From NCBI RefSeq assembly GCF_005843925.1, contig NZ_VCBC01000003.1, positions 1-64,000 on the forward strand: a DNA stretch of 64,000 nucleotides, given 5' to 3'. The translations under genes and the position numbers were made by a program. The notes under the pieces were generated by a model, which was not told the DNA's origin, did not search any database, and saw nothing but the letters and a program-made list of their open reading frames with translations. Positions 19,092-29,066 of the stretch are shown in pieces; the stretch's first letter is position 1; each line of letters begins with the position of its first letter. This stretch comes from Thalassotalea litorea (GTDB taxonomy: Bacteria; Pseudomonadota; Gammaproteobacteria; Enterobacterales; Alteromonadaceae).

Positions 19092-20063
19092 ATGTGGCAA
19101 CCTTCAGCAACGATTGAAACGTTAAAGGTAAGGGCGGACTTTATTGCTCAAATCCGTCGATTTTTTGCGGAACGTAAGGTACTGGAAGTGGAAACACCGG
19201 CGCTGAGTCAGGCAACGGTCACCGATATTCATTTACAAAGCTTTACGACCAAGCTGGCGGCGACGGTGAGTGATGACAATCAAGCACAAGCCTTATATTT
19301 ACAAACATCGCCGGAATTTGCGATGAAACGTCTGCTTGCTGCAGGCAGCGGCGCGATATTTCAAATCTGCAAAGCTTTTCGCAATGAAGAACAGGGGCGC
19401 TATCACAACCCCGAATTCACAATGCTCGAATGGTATCGCCCCGGTTTTAGTTATTTACAGTTAATCGATGAAATAGATGAACTGGTGTGTTGTTTACTGG
19501 GCACGGAATCGGCCCAGCTCATTTCTTATCAACAAATATTTATCGATATCTTGGGCATTGATCCACTTACCGCATCGAGCGAGCAATTAAAGCAAGTGAT
19601 TAGCAAGCATCAGCAAATGTCGGACTGGCTCGAAAAAGAAGAAGATATTGATACCTTATTGCAGTTTATGTTCGCCACCTTTATCGAGCCATCGATAGGA
19701 CAAGAGCGGCCTTGTTTTATTTATCATTTCCCTGCCTCTCAGGCGGCGCTTGCCAAACTGGCGCCAGCAGACAAGCGAGTCGCTTGCAGATTCGAGTTAT
19801 ATTATCGCAATATGGAGCTGGCGAATGGTTTTGATGAATTGACTAATGCGTCAGAACAAAGACTCAGGTTCGAACAAGATAACCGTCAACGTAAGGCACG
19901 GAATCTGCCGGAAAAACCCTTGGATGAGCGTTTATTAGCGGCACTGGAGCATGGCTTGGCTGATTGTTCTGGAGTTGCATTAGGGATTGATCGCTTGTTA
20001 ATGCTGAAATTGAATAAAACCGAGATTAAAGATGTCCTGAGCTTTGATTTACATCGATGCTAA
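19092..20063 (+). CDS. epmA: EF-P--(R)-beta-lysine ligase EpmA
   Basis: A truncated class II lysyl-tRNA synthetase-like enzyme that attaches beta-lysine to Lys34 of EF-P. 323 residues, no anticodon-binding domain. Class II motifs are visible: VEVETPALS (motif 1), FRNEEQGRYHNPEFTMLEWYR (motif 2) and GVALGIDRLLML (motif 3). With efp and epmB this completes the core modification set. No epmC (the hydroxylase) lies in the window. Confidence 0.96.
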   Translation: MWQPSATIETLKVRADFIAQIRRFFAERKVLEVETPALSQATVTDIHLQSFTTKLAATVSDDNQAQALYLQTSPEFAMKRLLAAGSGAIFQICKAFRNEEQGRYHNPEFTMLEWYRPGFSYLQLIDEIDELVCCLLGTESAQLISYQQIFIDILGIDPLTASSEQLKQVISKHQQMSDWLEKEEDIDTLLQFMFATFIEPSIGQERPCFIYHFPASQAALAKLAPADKRVACRFELYYRNMELANGFDELTNASEQRLRFEQDNRQRKARNLPEKPLDERLLAALEHGLADCSGVALGIDRLLMLKLNKTEIKDVLSFDLHRC

Positions 20064-20110
20064 CCCTGAATTTTAAGGCTTCGCGATAACGCCGTTTACA
20101 ATTTAAATGT

Positions 20111-20140
20111 GTGATACTATCACTTTTGTGATATTATCAC
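20111..20140. promoter_or_regulatory. Twin 13-bp palindromes upstream of the MerC-like gene
   Basis: GTGATACTATCAC (20111-20123) and GTGATATTATCAC (20128-20140) are each perfect palindromes around one central base, with centres 17 bases apart, 80-110 bases before the start at 20222. This is a typical layout for two dimers of a metal-responsive or other repressor. The form resembles the Zur-type pattern (TATAnTATA core) but with GTGA arms, so the regulator cannot be named. Confidence 0.7.
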
Positions 20141-20221
20141 TGTTTAACAATTAACCTTTCCAAGGTCGCAGATACCCAATTACCGGGTTATTGCTTATTA
20201 TTGGGGCAGACTGAGAGTTAC

Positions 20222-20602
20222 ATGCTTGATCGTTTAGGCATTACAGCAACGTCATTGTGCGCGTTGCATTGCATATTATTACCCGTCTTGTTACCTTCCC
20301 TGTCGCTTTTAGGCCTCGGGTTTATTGGTGATCATGAAGCGGAACATTGGTTTTTATTTGCAACCTTGCTGCTAGGCTCCATTGCGCTTTTCTCTGGCTT
20401 TAAGCGTTACCACAAAAAAATCTATCCGTTTTATCTACTGTTTCTCGGCGGATTTATTTATTGGCACAAACATAGCGTCGATGAGGCGTTGCAACCGATG
20501 ATGGTAATTATTGGTGCAGCCTTGTTAGTGGCGGCTCATCTGGTGAATTTAAAACTGTGTAATAGTTGCCGTAGTTGCCAGTCTCAAAGCTGTGACTCTT
20601 AA
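20222..20602 (+). CDS. MerC-domain inner-membrane protein
   Basis: 126 residues from the ATG at 20222 (GAGAG upstream; an upstream TTG would add seven). Four membrane helices. The first carries the Cys pair in SLCALHCILLPVLLP typical of MerC mercury transporters; the C-terminus has a Cys-rich tail (CNSCRSCQSQSC). There is no mer operon around it, so a role in mercury is unproven. The stand-alone chromosomal MerC proteins of marine bacteria may handle another metal. Twin palindromes in front suggest tight regulation. Confidence 0.8.
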   Translation: MLDRLGITATSLCALHCILLPVLLPSLSLLGLGFIGDHEAEHWFLFATLLLGSIALFSGFKRYHKKIYPFYLLFLGGFIYWHKHSVDEALQPMMVIIGAALLVAAHLVNLKLCNSCRSCQSQSCDS

Positions 20603-20726
20603 TCGAACTTCCCTCTGCAAATTCCATCACCTTTGCAAGCTGAGAACTTATTTTTTCATATCGCAATAAGTTCTCGATGCTCAGAGCTAAAAACCACAAT
20701 AAACTCACCGCAAAGCGCAATTAGCG

Positions 20727-22124
20727 TTATTGTAAATCTTTCAGTTTTCTTGTTAACGTATTTCTTCCCCAGCCCAGTTTTTTCGCAGCTTCCTGTTTGT
20801 GCCCGTGGGTAAAATGCAAGGCTCTGTCCAGGCAGATACGCTCAAACTCAGGTAACGCTTCTGAAAGAATATCCATACTCCCTTTCTTAAGCTGATCATC
20901 CATCCAAAGTGAAAGCTGGCTTTGCCAGTTGCTGGCATTATTACCGCTGGAGCTGGTGACAGTGGTAAGCTCTTCCGGTAAATCGCTGAGTAAAATCTCT
21001 TTGCCTGAAGCCATCACGGTTAAATATCGACAGATATTCTCCAGTTGTCGGACATTACCCGGCCAGTCGCAGGTCTGCATAAACTTCAGCGCTTGAGAGT
21101 CAATGCTTTTACACTCTACTCCCAGTTCATCGGCGGCTTTAGAAAGGAAATTCAAAGCCAGTTGTTCAATGTCTTCCTTGCGCTCTTTCAAGCTCGGTAA
21201 CTGAATGCGAATGACATTTAAACGATGGAATAAATCTTCTCGGAAATCGCCACTATGCACCAATTCCTCAAGGTGTTGATGCGTTGCGGCAATAATTCGA
21301 ACATCCACCTGGATCGGGCTGTGACCACCAACCCGATAAAATTGTCCATCTGCCAGAACTCGCAATAGTCGAGTTTGTATTTCTAAAGGCATATCGCCAA
21401 TTTCGTCAAGAAACAGGGTGCCGCCATGGGCTTGCTCGAAGCGTCCCTGACGCACTGAATTGGCGCCGGTAAATGCACCTTTTTCATGGCCGAATAATTC
21501 CGACTCAATAAGATCTTTTGGAATCGCTGCCATATTCAGAGGAATAAAAGGCGCGTCTTTTCGGGGACTATGACGATGTAGTGCATTGGCGACTAACTCT
21601 TTACCGGTACCAGATTCACCATTGATCAAAACACTTATGCTTGAACGAGACAACCGCCCGATGGCACGAAAGACTTCCTGCATTGCTGGCGCTTCGCCGA
21701 TGATGCCGACGTCGGTGCCTCTTTGCGAACTTTTTGCCTTTTTCGCAGATTGCTCCTGTGAATGGGTTAATGCCCGTTTGATCAGCGCCTGAGCTTCATC
21801 GATATCAAATGGTTTTGGCAGATACTCAAAAGCGCCACCCTGATACGCATTAACGGCACTATCTAGGTCTGAGTGGGCGGTCATAATGATAACCGGAATG
21901 TCCGGTGCATTCTCATTAATCCGGCTTAGCAAGGTCATACCATCCATTTGTGGCATGCGAATATCAGAAATAATCACTTGTGGTTGACTGATTTCCAATG
22001 CCGTTAAGACATCCATGGCATTACTGAATGTCGCAGCAGATATATTTGCACCTTTGAGTGCTTTTTCTAAAACCCAACGAATTGAGTTGTCATCATCGAC
22101 TATCCATACTTGTTCTGCATTCAT
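20727..22124 (-). CDS. glnG: Nitrogen regulation response regulator NtrC
   Basis: 465 residues from [13 protein letters not shown] longer in-frame reading to 22190 is rejected because this ATG overlaps the glnL stop (ATGA) and gives the normal length. Receiver domain with phospho-acceptor Asp in [12 protein letters not shown] (near 54); AAA+ domain with Walker A GESGTGKE, the sigma-54 contact loop GAFTGA, and [13 protein letters not shown]-terminal Fis-type helix-turn-helix ([14 protein letters not shown]). It activates sigma-54 promoters under nitrogen limitation, and a matching site and promoter are present before glnA. Confidence 0.97.
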   Translation of the reverse strand: MNAEQVWIVDDDNSIRWVLEKALKGANISAATFSNAMDVLTALEISQPQVIISDIRMPQMDGMTLLSRINENAPDIPVIIMTAHSDLDSAVNAYQGGAFEYLPKPFDIDEAQALIKRALTHSQEQSAKKAKSSQRGTDVGIIGEAPAMQEVFRAIGRLSRSSISVLINGESGTGKELVANALHRHSPRKDAPFIPLNMAAIPKDLIESELFGHEKGAFTGANSVRQGRFEQAHGGTLFLDEIGDMPLEIQTRLLRVLADGQFYRVGGHSPIQVDVRIIAATHQHLEELVHSGDFREDLFHRLNVIRIQLPSLKERKEDIEQLALNFLSKAADELGVECKSIDSQALKFMQTCDWPGNVRQLENICRYLTVMASGKEILLSDLPEELTTVTSSSGNNASNWQSQLSLWMDDQLKKGSMDILSEALPEFERICLDRALHFTHGHKQEAAKKLGWGRNTLTRKLKDLQ

Positions 22125-23206
22125 TGATTCGGTCTCTTTGGTAAAGGCAATATAATCGAAAATTCGGTACGTCCGGGGTAACTGTGGCATGCGAGCTTGC
22201 CATGGTGTTGATGTACCAGTGTTTGTGCGATGGAAAGCCCAAGGCCAGTGCCGCTGGCTCGGCCTGATACCATGGGATAGAAAATTTTGTCCTGTAATGA
22301 GGCGGGGATACCCGGGCCGTTATCGATAATGGAAATCTTAATCGCCAGTTTTACTTTTTCACCGTTGATTGTTTGATTGGTCGCGATCCTGGTTTTCAAT
22401 ACGATTTGGCCATCTTCATCGAGTACTTGTAAGGCATTGCCGACGATATTTAGCAAGGTTTGCTGAAGCTTCTCGGGATCGACATCGATTTCCGGAATCG
22501 ACGGGTCATAATCTCGAATAAAACGAACGCCTTTGGCATTATCATACTTTTTTAACTGGTAAACGGTTTCCAATACTTGATGAATATTCATCGGCGCAAG
22601 CTTAGGCAACTGGTTAGGCCCGAGCAGGCGGTCAACAAGGTTGGTTAAGCGATCGGCCTGCTCAATAATGAGGGATGTATATTCTTTTTGCTCCGTGGAT
22701 AACTCGCGATCGAGCAATTGTGCCGCCCCACGCAAACCGCCAAGCGGGTTTTTAATTTCATGGGCCAGCCCACGAATCAAATCACGGGCCGCTTGCCATT
22801 GTTGCTCCTGGAACATTTCCGTATTGATCTGTTTTTGTTTATCAATTTGTTTGCACTCAAGTAGCACACGAGTTTTACCGTCGATACGAATCACCGACAC
22901 AGAAACTTCCAGGGAGATACGGGAACCATCGATCAATTCAAGAATCACATCTGAATCGGTAAAGTCCTGACCGGTGCGAACGACTTGAGCTAAACGTTCC
23001 ACATCTAATGAACAATGAACAAAGCATTCGACAAATGGCGCATCTAACAGTCGATTTAGGCTTTTATTGAATGTTGCTTCCGCAGACGGGTTTAGATATT
23101 TGACTTCCAGACGATCATTCAATACCACAACAGCTGTGCCTAATTGTGACACGAGTTGTTGTTGATAATATTGACGAATTTCTTTTAATTGGGTTGAACT
23201 GTGCAA
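22121..23206 (-). CDS. glnL: Nitrogen regulation sensor kinase NtrB
   Basis: About 361 residues with an N-terminal PAS domain (TAVVVLNDRLEVKYLNPSAE) and a histidine kinase core: H-box LAHEIKNPLGGLRGAAQLL, N-box NIVGNALQVL, G boxes DNGPGIP and GTGLGLSIAQ. It phosphorylates or dephosphorylates NtrC in response to PII. The TTG start at 23206 is chosen because GGAG lies six bases upstream. TTG at 23227 would add seven residues but lies inside the NtrC site at 23220-23236. It overlaps glnG by four bases. Confidence 0.93.
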   Translation of the reverse strand: MHSSTQLKEIRQYYQQQLVSQLGTAVVVLNDRLEVKYLNPSAEATFNKSLNRLLDAPFVECFVHCSLDVERLAQVVRTGQDFTDSDVILELIDGSRISLEVSVSVIRIDGKTRVLLECKQIDKQKQINTEMFQEQQWQAARDLIRGLAHEIKNPLGGLRGAAQLLDRELSTEQKEYTSLIIEQADRLTNLVDRLLGPNQLPKLAPMNIHQVLETVYQLKKYDNAKGVRFIRDYDPSIPEIDVDPEKLQQTLLNIVGNALQVLDEDGQIVLKTRIATNQTINGEKVKLAIKISIIDNGPGIPASLQDKIFYPMVSGRASGTGLGLSIAQTLVHQHHGKLACHSYPGRTEFSIILPLPKRPNQ

Positions 23207-23219
23207 TCGCTTCTCCGTT

Positions 23220-23236
23220 TGCACCAATGTGGTGCG
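23220..23236 (-). promoter_or_regulatory. NtrC binding site at the glnL start
   Basis: TGCACCAATGTGGTGCG matches the NtrC consensus TGCACCANNNTGGTGCA at 16 of 17 positions. It ends 14 bases before the proposed glnL start, overlapping the ribosome binding site region. In Escherichia coli a comparable site lets NtrC repress glnL, so negative autoregulation is the likely role. Confidence 0.85.
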
Positions 23237-23295
23237 GTACAGATTTCAGTGTACGTAATAGCGATTTAAATTGCACGAATTTCGTGAGGTATAGC

Positions 23296-23814
23296 TTAGT
23301 TGACCCTGGCTCGGTGCAAATAAATCGTCCTTTCCTTAGACGATGCAATAACCTTGCCTTGATTGTTGATTAGCTCTAATTTTATTTTATGTTCGCCACG
23401 ATCGACGTTTCTCAGAATAAATACTGAGCGGGTTTGCGGTTCACCATGTTTTTCACCGTTAAATATCAACTGTACGGTTAGGCCGCGTTTAAACACTGGC
23501 GACACCTGACCTGAGATATAAACAGAACCTGAGTTATCGCGAATGGTTGCGTGATCTTCTGGCTGATTAATTGATACATTAAACTCTTCGACTTTCGCTC
23601 TTGGAGTGATATCCAAAATCGATGTATCCACGGAACTGATAATCGTTTGTTGATCATCGACTTCGATTAATTCAGCACCGGGTTTAGCCGTATCAGAAAA
23701 AACCACATTGCCTTGCTCGTCCTTCCACGCATATATTTTGGATTGCGCATGCAAAGCCGCCGCGGATAGTAAGGATAAGAGTATTAAAACTGTGGTAGTC
23801 CATTTCCGTAACAT
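23296..23814 (-). CDS. DUF4124-domain exported protein
   Basis: 172 residues: signal peptide (TTVLILLSLLSAAALHAQ), then the DUF4124 module KIYAWKDEQGNVVFSDTAKPGAE (about 25-50), and a C-terminal Ig-like beta segment (INQPEDHATIRDNSGSVYISGQV). It is periplasmic and of unknown function. It is a regular companion between glnA and glnL in Alteromonadales and lies 89 bases upstream of glnL in the same direction. Confidence 0.85.
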   Translation of the reverse strand: MLRKWTTTVLILLSLLSAAALHAQSKIYAWKDEQGNVVFSDTAKPGAELIEVDDQQTIISSVDTSILDITPRAKVEEFNVSINQPEDHATIRDNSGSVYISGQVSPVFKRGLTVQLIFNGEKHGEPQTRSVFILRNVDRGEHKIKLELINNQGKVIASSKERTIYLHRARVN

Positions 23815-24034
23815 AGGTCAGTATTCCGTTGGCTTGGTGCCTAAAATATTTTGCAAATACCCTCAGGTTTCTGCGATCTCTGATTGTTAATAATTATGTA
23901 TTAATAACAAGGGAAACACCAATTTAACAAATTATCGGGGTTGAGGCTAATTCATGACTCTACAACAAGGCGTTGCTTTGACAATTGAACGGTCTGCCTT
24001 AAGAGGTTGAGCGCAGCCAACGTTACTTGGATAG

Positions 24035-24062
24035 AAAAAAGCCCGCATTAAGCGGGCTTTTT
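24035..24062 (-). terminator. Terminator after glnA
   Basis: GCCCGC (24041-24046), GCGGGC (24052-24057), with A6 on the left giving a U-run on the minus strand. It lies 19 bases after the glnA stop, so glnA is normally transcribed alone. Confidence 0.88.
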
Positions 24063-24080
24063 AAATCAGTAAAAAACCGA

Positions 24081-25487
24081 TTAAACGCTGTAGTACATTT
24101 CGAACTCAACTGGGTGAGTTGTCATGTTCAGCTTCTCGATCTCAGCACGCTTAAGTTCAGCATAGGCTTCAATCATGTCAGTGGTGAATACACCACCAGC
24201 GGTTAGGAAGTCCATATCAGCGGCAAGGCAATCAAGCGCTTCTTCTAAAGAACTACAAACTTGTGGGATCGCTGCAGCTTCTTCAGCTGGCAGGTCATAC
24301 AAATCTTTATCCATTGCATCGCCCGGGTGGATCTTGTTTTTGATACCGTCAAGGCCAGCCATAAGCATTGCTGCGAAAGCAAGGTATGGGTTCGCTGTTG
24401 GATCAGGGAAACGTACTTCGATACGACGCGCTTTCGGGCTAGGAACTACAGGGATACGGATTGAAGCAGAACGGTTACGTGCAGAGTATGCAAGCATTAC
24501 CGGTGCTTCGAAACCAGGAACTAGACGCTTGTATGAGTTAGTAGAAGCGTTAGTGAAAGCGTTTAGTGCTTTAGCGTGCTTGATGATACCGCCGATGTAG
24601 TAAAGAGCAGTTTCAGAAAGTCCGCCATACTGATCACCAGAGAACAGGTTAACACCGTCTTTTGCTAAAGACTGGTGACAGTGCATGCCGGTACCGTTAT
24701 CGCCAACGACTGGTTTTGGCATGAAAGTAGCTGTTTTACCGTAAGCGTGTGCAACGTTGTGTACAACATACTTGTAGATTTGGATTTCGTCGGCTTTGTT
24801 AACCATAGTGTTGAAACGCGTTGCGATTTCATTTTGACCCGCAGTCGCTACTTCATGGTGATGTGCTTCAACAACAAGGCCCATCTCTTCCATTACCAGA
24901 CACATTGCTGAACGAAGATCCTGAGATGAATCAACTGGTGCTACTGGGAAGTAACCACCTTTAACGTTAGGACGATGACCTGTGTTACCGTCTTCATAGG
25001 TAGTTGCTGAGTTCCAGATTGCTTCTTTGTCATCAATCTTATACATAGAACCACTCATATCTGTGTGGAACTTAACGTCATCGAATAAGAAAAACTCTGG
25101 CTCTGGACCAAATAAAACAGTATCTGCGATACCAGTGCTACGCATATATTCTTCGGCACGCTTAGCAACTGAACGTGGGTCACGCTCATAACCTTGCATC
25201 GTTGTAGGCTCAACAATGTCACAACGGATGTTTAAAGTTGTTTCTTCTGTAAACGGGTCAAGTACGGCTGTTTCCGCGTCTGGCATTAGAACCATGTCAG
25301 ATTCATTGATGCCTTTCCAACCAGAGATTGAAGAACCATCGAACATTTTGCCATCTTCAAAGAAGTCTGCATCGACTTGATGATGAGGAAGTGAAACGTG
25401 CTGCTCTTTACCTTTGGAATCAGTGAAGCGCAAATCAACGAACTTAACGTCGCTTTCTTTAATCAAATTTAAAACTGCTTGTGACAT
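24081..25487 (-). CDS. glnA: Glutamine synthetase, type I
   Basis: Makes glutamine from glutamate, ammonia and ATP. 468 residues, the bacterial dodecameric GSI-beta length. Visible are [39 protein letters not shown] and the adenylylation site Tyr in [10 protein letters not shown] (about 397). Adenylylation control by GlnE is therefore expected. The upstream region has a sigma-54 promoter and an NtrC site, so it is induced under nitrogen limitation. Confidence 0.98.
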   Translation of the reverse strand: MSQAVLNLIKESDVKFVDLRFTDSKGKEQHVSLPHHQVDADFFEDGKMFDGSSISGWKGINESDMVLMPDAETAVLDPFTEETTLNIRCDIVEPTTMQGYERDPRSVAKRAEEYMRSTGIADTVLFGPEPEFFLFDDVKFHTDMSGSMYKIDDKEAIWNSATTYEDGNTGHRPNVKGGYFPVAPVDSSQDLRSAMCLVMEEMGLVVEAHHHEVATAGQNEIATRFNTMVNKADEIQIYKYVVHNVAHAYGKTATFMPKPVVGDNGTGMHCHQSLAKDGVNLFSGDQYGGLSETALYYIGGIIKHAKALNAFTNASTNSYKRLVPGFEAPVMLAYSARNRSASIRIPVVPSPKARRIEVRFPDPTANPYLAFAAMLMAGLDGIKNKIHPGDAMDKDLYDLPAEEAAAIPQVCSSLEEALDCLAADMDFLTAGGVFTTDMIEAYAELKRAEIEKLNMTTHPVEFEMYYSV

Positions 25488-25553
25488 GTACGTCTCCGAA
25501 ATTATTCTGCAGGTTAAAATATAAATGTACTAACATTTGCTATGCATAGCCCA

Positions 25554-25569
25554 AGCGATAATCGTGCCA
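25554..25569 (-). promoter_or_regulatory. Sigma-54 promoter of glnA
   Basis: On the minus strand TTGGCACGATTATCGCTT contains TGGCACG-N4-TCGCT, one mismatch from the RpoN consensus TGGCACG-N4-TTGCW, with the required ten bases between GG and GC. Transcription would begin near 25542, about 55 bases before the ATG. Confidence 0.88.
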
Positions 25570-25621
25570 ACTTTATAACCACTGTTTTATCAAGGCATCG
25601 GCATTTTATGCTTGTCCGGTT

Positions 25622-25638
25622 TGCACCACCTTGGTGCT
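25622..25638 (-). promoter_or_regulatory. NtrC enhancer site upstream of glnA
   Basis: TGCACCACCTTGGTGCT, a near-perfect NtrC dyad (TGCACC/GGTGC), centred about 88 bases upstream of the predicted sigma-54 start. That is a workable enhancer distance. Only one strong site was found; a second weak one cannot be excluded. Confidence 0.88.
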
Positions 25639-25925
25639 GCTGCGGATCATTATAGTGCGTAAATATCAGGTTGCCCTGAAATTTTTAGCGAGTATTCGGC
25701 TATTGTACCATTACAGTGAATTTTCACAGAATTATTTCCTCGCGTTGACAATTTGTTCGCATCTAAATTCGTCGCAATAACGAATATTTCATTTCACTAT
25801 CGCGACGTTCATAATGTGATTTTGCTCCCGTACAATTTAAATTTTCTTTGTCGACAGCAGTGCTGTACAATACGCGCCCAAAGTTAAGGGCGAAACGCGC
25901 CCAAATATAGGTAAGGGCGAACACA

Positions 25926-27749
25926 GTGTTAGACAAATTACGCAATATTGCGATCATCGCGCACGTTGACCATGGTAAAACTACTTTGGTTGACAAACTG
26001 CTACAACAATCCGGAACTTTAGATTCTCGTGCTGATCTTGATGATCGTGTGATGGACTCTAATGACATCGAAAAAGAACGTGGTATTACTATCCTTGCGA
26101 AAAATACCGCGATTAACTGGAACGACTACCGTGTAAATATCGTCGATACTCCAGGTCACGCCGATTTCGGTGGTGAAGTAGAGCGTGTTATGTCGATGGT
26201 TGATTCGGTATTGCTAATCGTCGATGCTCAAGAAGGCCCGATGCCGCAAACACGCTTCGTAACCCAAAAAGCGTTCGCGCAAGGGTTAAAGCCTATCGTT
26301 GTTATCAATAAAATTGATAAGCCGGGTGCTCGTCCTGACTGGGTTATGGATCAAGTCTTTGATTTATTCGATAACTTAGGTGCGACTGACGAACAGTTGG
26401 ACTTTAAAGTGGTTTATGCTTCAGCTATTAATGGTTGGGCAGCTCATGAAGAAGGTGTTGAAGGCGAAGACATGACACCATTATTTGAAACGATTATTGA
26501 CGAAGTACCTGCACCAGATGCAGACATCGACGGCCCGTTCCAAATGCAAATCTCGCAACTCGACTACAACTCTTATGTTGGCGTTATCGGTGTTGGTCGT
26601 GTTACCCGTGGTACGGTTAAGCCTGGTCAGCAAGTAACGATAAACACAGCCGCGGGCAAAATCCACAACGGCAAAGTCGGTACGGTTCTTGGCTATCTTG
26701 GTCTGGAGCGTTATGAAGCGGAATCTGCGAAAGCCGGTGACATTATTGCGATCACAGGTTTAGGCGAACTGAAAATTTCCGATACGATTTGTTGTCCTAC
26801 CGAAGTTGAGCCATTACCACCGCTAAGTGTTGATGAACCAACGGTGACCATGACATTCCAGGTAAACACATCACCATTTTCTGGTCAGGAAGGTAAATAC
26901 GTCACATCACGTAATATCCTTGATCGTTTGCAAAAAGAATTGGTTCATAACGTTGCACTTCGTGTTGAAGAAACTGATGATCCGGACAAATTCCGTGTAT
27001 CAGGCCGTGGTGAGTTACACCTAGGTATCTTGATTGAAAACATGCGTCGTGAAGGTTATGAATTAGCAGTATCTCGTCCTGAAGTTATCATGATTGAGAA
27101 AGACGGCGAAGTTCAGGAACCGTATGAAACGGTAACCGTTGATGTCGAAGAAGAGCATCAAGGTTCGATCATGGAAAAAATGGGGATTCGCAAAGCCGAA
27201 TTAACCGATATGGCACCAGATGGTAAAGGTCGCATTCGTATGGACTTTATTATGCCATCGCGTGGCTTAATTGGTTTCCAAACCGAATTTATGACTCTAA
27301 CCTCTGGTAGTGGTTTGATCTACCACACGTTCCTTCAGTACGGTCCTCATAAGGGCGGTGAAATTGGTCAGCGTATCAATGGTGTCCTTATTGCTAACGC
27401 AACGGGTAAAGCATTAACCAATGCCTTGTTTAACTTGCAAGAACGTGGCCGTTTAATGATTGGTCACGGTGTGGAAGTTTATGAAGGTATGGTGATTGGT
27501 ATTCACAATCGTGATAATGACCTTACCGTAAACGCCCTGAAAGGTAAGCAACTAACCAACGTTCGTGCCTCTGGTACGGATGATGCGCAAGTACTTTCAC
27601 CACCAATTGTGATGACCTTGGAGCAAGCTTTAGAATTCATCGACGATGATGAACTGGTTGAAGTAACCCCTGAGAACATTCGCATCCGTAAACGATTCCT
27701 GAAAGAGTCGGACCGTAAGCGTGAATCGCGTAACTCTAAGAAAGCCTAA
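25926..27749 (+). CDS. typA: Translational GTPase TypA/BipA
   Basis: 607 residues, GTG start with AAGGG eight bases upstream. GTPase motifs [10 protein letters not shown] (G1), ERGITI (G2), DTPGHADF (G3) and NKIDKPGA (G4) are intact; domains II, III, V-like and the BipA-specific C-terminal domain ([21 protein letters not shown]) follow. It binds the ribosome and helps 50S assembly and growth in cold or stress. It is divergent from glnA, as in many gammaproteobacteria. Confidence 0.97.
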   Translation: MLDKLRNIAIIAHVDHGKTTLVDKLLQQSGTLDSRADLDDRVMDSNDIEKERGITILAKNTAINWNDYRVNIVDTPGHADFGGEVERVMSMVDSVLLIVDAQEGPMPQTRFVTQKAFAQGLKPIVVINKIDKPGARPDWVMDQVFDLFDNLGATDEQLDFKVVYASAINGWAAHEEGVEGEDMTPLFETIIDEVPAPDADIDGPFQMQISQLDYNSYVGVIGVGRVTRGTVKPGQQVTINTAAGKIHNGKVGTVLGYLGLERYEAESAKAGDIIAITGLGELKISDTICCPTEVEPLPPLSVDEPTVTMTFQVNTSPFSGQEGKYVTSRNILDRLQKELVHNVALRVEETDDPDKFRVSGRGELHLGILIENMRREGYELAVSRPEVIMIEKDGEVQEPYETVTVDVEEEHQGSIMEKMGIRKAELTDMAPDGKGRIRMDFIMPSRGLIGFQTEFMTLTSGSGLIYHTFLQYGPHKGGEIGQRINGVLIANATGKALTNALFNLQERGRLMIGHGVEVYEGMVIGIHNRDNDLTVNALKGKQLTNVRASGTDDAQVLSPPIVMTLEQALEFIDDDELVEVTPENIRIRKRFLKESDRKRESRNSKKA

Positions 27750-27785
27750 TCGCAAGCTAAATTAGATTTCGCTTTACTGAATTTG

Positions 27786-27812
27786 AAAACGCCGGCTAAC
27801 GCCGGCGTTTTT
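27786..27812 (+). terminator. Terminator after typA
   Basis: ACGCCGGC, loop TAAC, GCCGGCGT followed by T5, 36 bases after the stop codon. Confidence 0.9.
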
Positions 27813-28089
27813 GTATCTGAAATTATCACCTATAACAACTCGTAATCACCCTCTAATTTTTCTTAACCCTTACACTCGCTACGGGTGAGTTTTAAAGGCA
27901 TTTATCCGGCGTTACTGATTTTGGCAAAGGAGCGACCATTCTCTGCAATCAAAGCCTTGCCGAAAAGCCTTTAATTTCTCACTGAATGGGAAAACACTTA
28001 GTGGAATAGGTGTTTTTTCTTGTAGGAAAAGCCAGTAATATCAATTTATTTCAATCGGTTATCGCCATGAATTGCGGGTGGGAGTGATT
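27813..28089. other. Intergenic stretch before the helix-turn-helix gene
   Basis: No gene is seen. AAAACACTTA and TAGGTGTTTTTT around 27990-28018 form a weak hairpin with a T-run, a possible terminator or attenuator. A stretch near 27880-27970 has coding-like texture but no open frame of note and may be a remnant. Confidence 0.35.
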
Positions 28090-28317
28090 ATGGCCTTAGG
28101 TGAAGTAATAAAACAAACACGACAAGACAGGCAATTGAGTCAACCTCAACTCAGTGAGCAGGCGGGTATAGAAACATCTTATTTATCCATGCTGGAAAAT
28201 GATAAATCGATCCCTTCCGATGAGATTTTAACGGCCATACGAAAATCTTTAGATTTAATCCTTACTCAGGCTCTCGATTTTATTTCTTCGGCTGCAGAGC
28301 TCAACCGGTTGCAGTAG
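28090..28317 (+). CDS. Small XRE-family helix-turn-helix protein
   Basis: 75 residues from the ATG at 28090, with GGGAG five bases upstream. The whole protein is one XRE/Cro-C1 DNA-binding domain (LGEVIKQTRQDRQLSQPQLSEQAGI, SYLSMLENDKSIPS) plus a short hydrophobic C-terminal helix. A soluble repressor-like protein without a sensor domain. There is no toxin or phage gene next to it, so its targets are unknown. Confidence 0.8.
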   Translation: MALGEVIKQTRQDRQLSQPQLSEQAGIETSYLSMLENDKSIPSDEILTAIRKSLDLILTQALDFISSAAELNRLQ

Positions 28318-28436
28318 GTATCAGGGATTTTTCTATTCGTATTATCAATGATTGGATTTTTGCTGGAATCGCGAAGGGTAAGTCGAAATAAGTAAAATAC
28401 TCGGTACTATACGAAATCTAAGGAAATCTAAGCAAT

Positions 28437-28462
28437 AAAAAAGCGACCATCGGTCGCTTTTT
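28437..28462. terminator. Bidirectional terminator between the HTH gene and sodB
   Basis: GCGACC (28443-28448), loop ATC, GGTCGC (28452-28457), with A6 before and T5 after, so it works for both convergent genes. Confidence 0.88.
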
Positions 28463-28481
28463 CAACAAGTATCAATCGTAA

Positions 28482-29066
28482 TTAGGCGTTGAAATTGTCG
28501 TTAGCAAATTCCCAGTTAGCCAATGCCCAGAACGCTTTCATGTAAGAAGGGCGCAAGTTACGGTAATCGATGTAGTAAGCATGTTCCCACAAATCAACCG
28601 TCAATAGCGGTGTTACACCTTCTTCAGTAAGCGGTGTTGCCGCATTTGAAGTGTTCACGATAGCCAGGCTGCCGTCAGCATTTTTCACCAACCAGGTCCA
28701 GCTTGAACCAAAGTTGTTTACAGCACTGTTATTGAATTGTTCCTGGAATGCGTCAAAAGAACCAAACTGAGCATCAATCGCTGCAGCTAATTCACCTGTT
28801 GGCTTACCAGCACCGCTTGGCGTTAGTGAATTCCAGTAAAATGTATGGTTCCAGATTTGTGCCGCGTTATTGAAAACACCACCAGAAGACTTCTTAACGA
28901 TCTCTTCTAAAGAAGCGTTAGCAAATTCAGTACCTTCAATCAGGCCATTAAGCTTAACCACATAGGTGTTGTGGTGCTTGCCGTAGTGGTACTCAAGGGT
29001 TTCAGCAGAAATATGTGGTGCAAGGGCATCTTGTGCGTAAGGCAACGCAGGTAAGGTAATCGCCAT
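28482..29066 (-). CDS. sodB: Superoxide dismutase, iron type
   Basis: 194 residues from [15 protein letters not shown]. An in-frame extension to 29150 is rejected since CGGAGACC precedes this ATG. Metal ligands: His in LEYHYGKHH (near 27), His in IWNHTFYW (near 74), Asp and His in [11 protein letters not shown] (near 157 and 161). The [11 protein letters not shown] signature and the Gln next to the active site favour iron over manganese. Cytoplasmic defence against superoxide. Confidence 0.96.
   Translation of the reverse strand: MAITLPALPYAQDALAPHISAETLEYHYGKHHNTYVVKLNGLIEGTEFANASLEEIVKKSSGGVFNNAAQIWNHTFYWNSLTPSGAGKPTGELAAAIDAQFGSFDAFQEQFNNSAVNNFGSSWTWLVKNADGSLAIVNTSNAATPLTEEGVTPLLTVDLWEHAYYIDYRNLRPSYMKAFWALANWEFANDNFNA

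Noticed and set aside
20201..20221. TTG start seven codons upstream of the MerC ATG
   Set aside because: No ribosome binding site at the right distance, whereas GAGAG precedes the ATG.
22125..22190. 22-residue N-terminal extension of NtrC
   Set aside because: It lies wholly in glnL coding sequence and would spoil the family length and the ATGA coupling.
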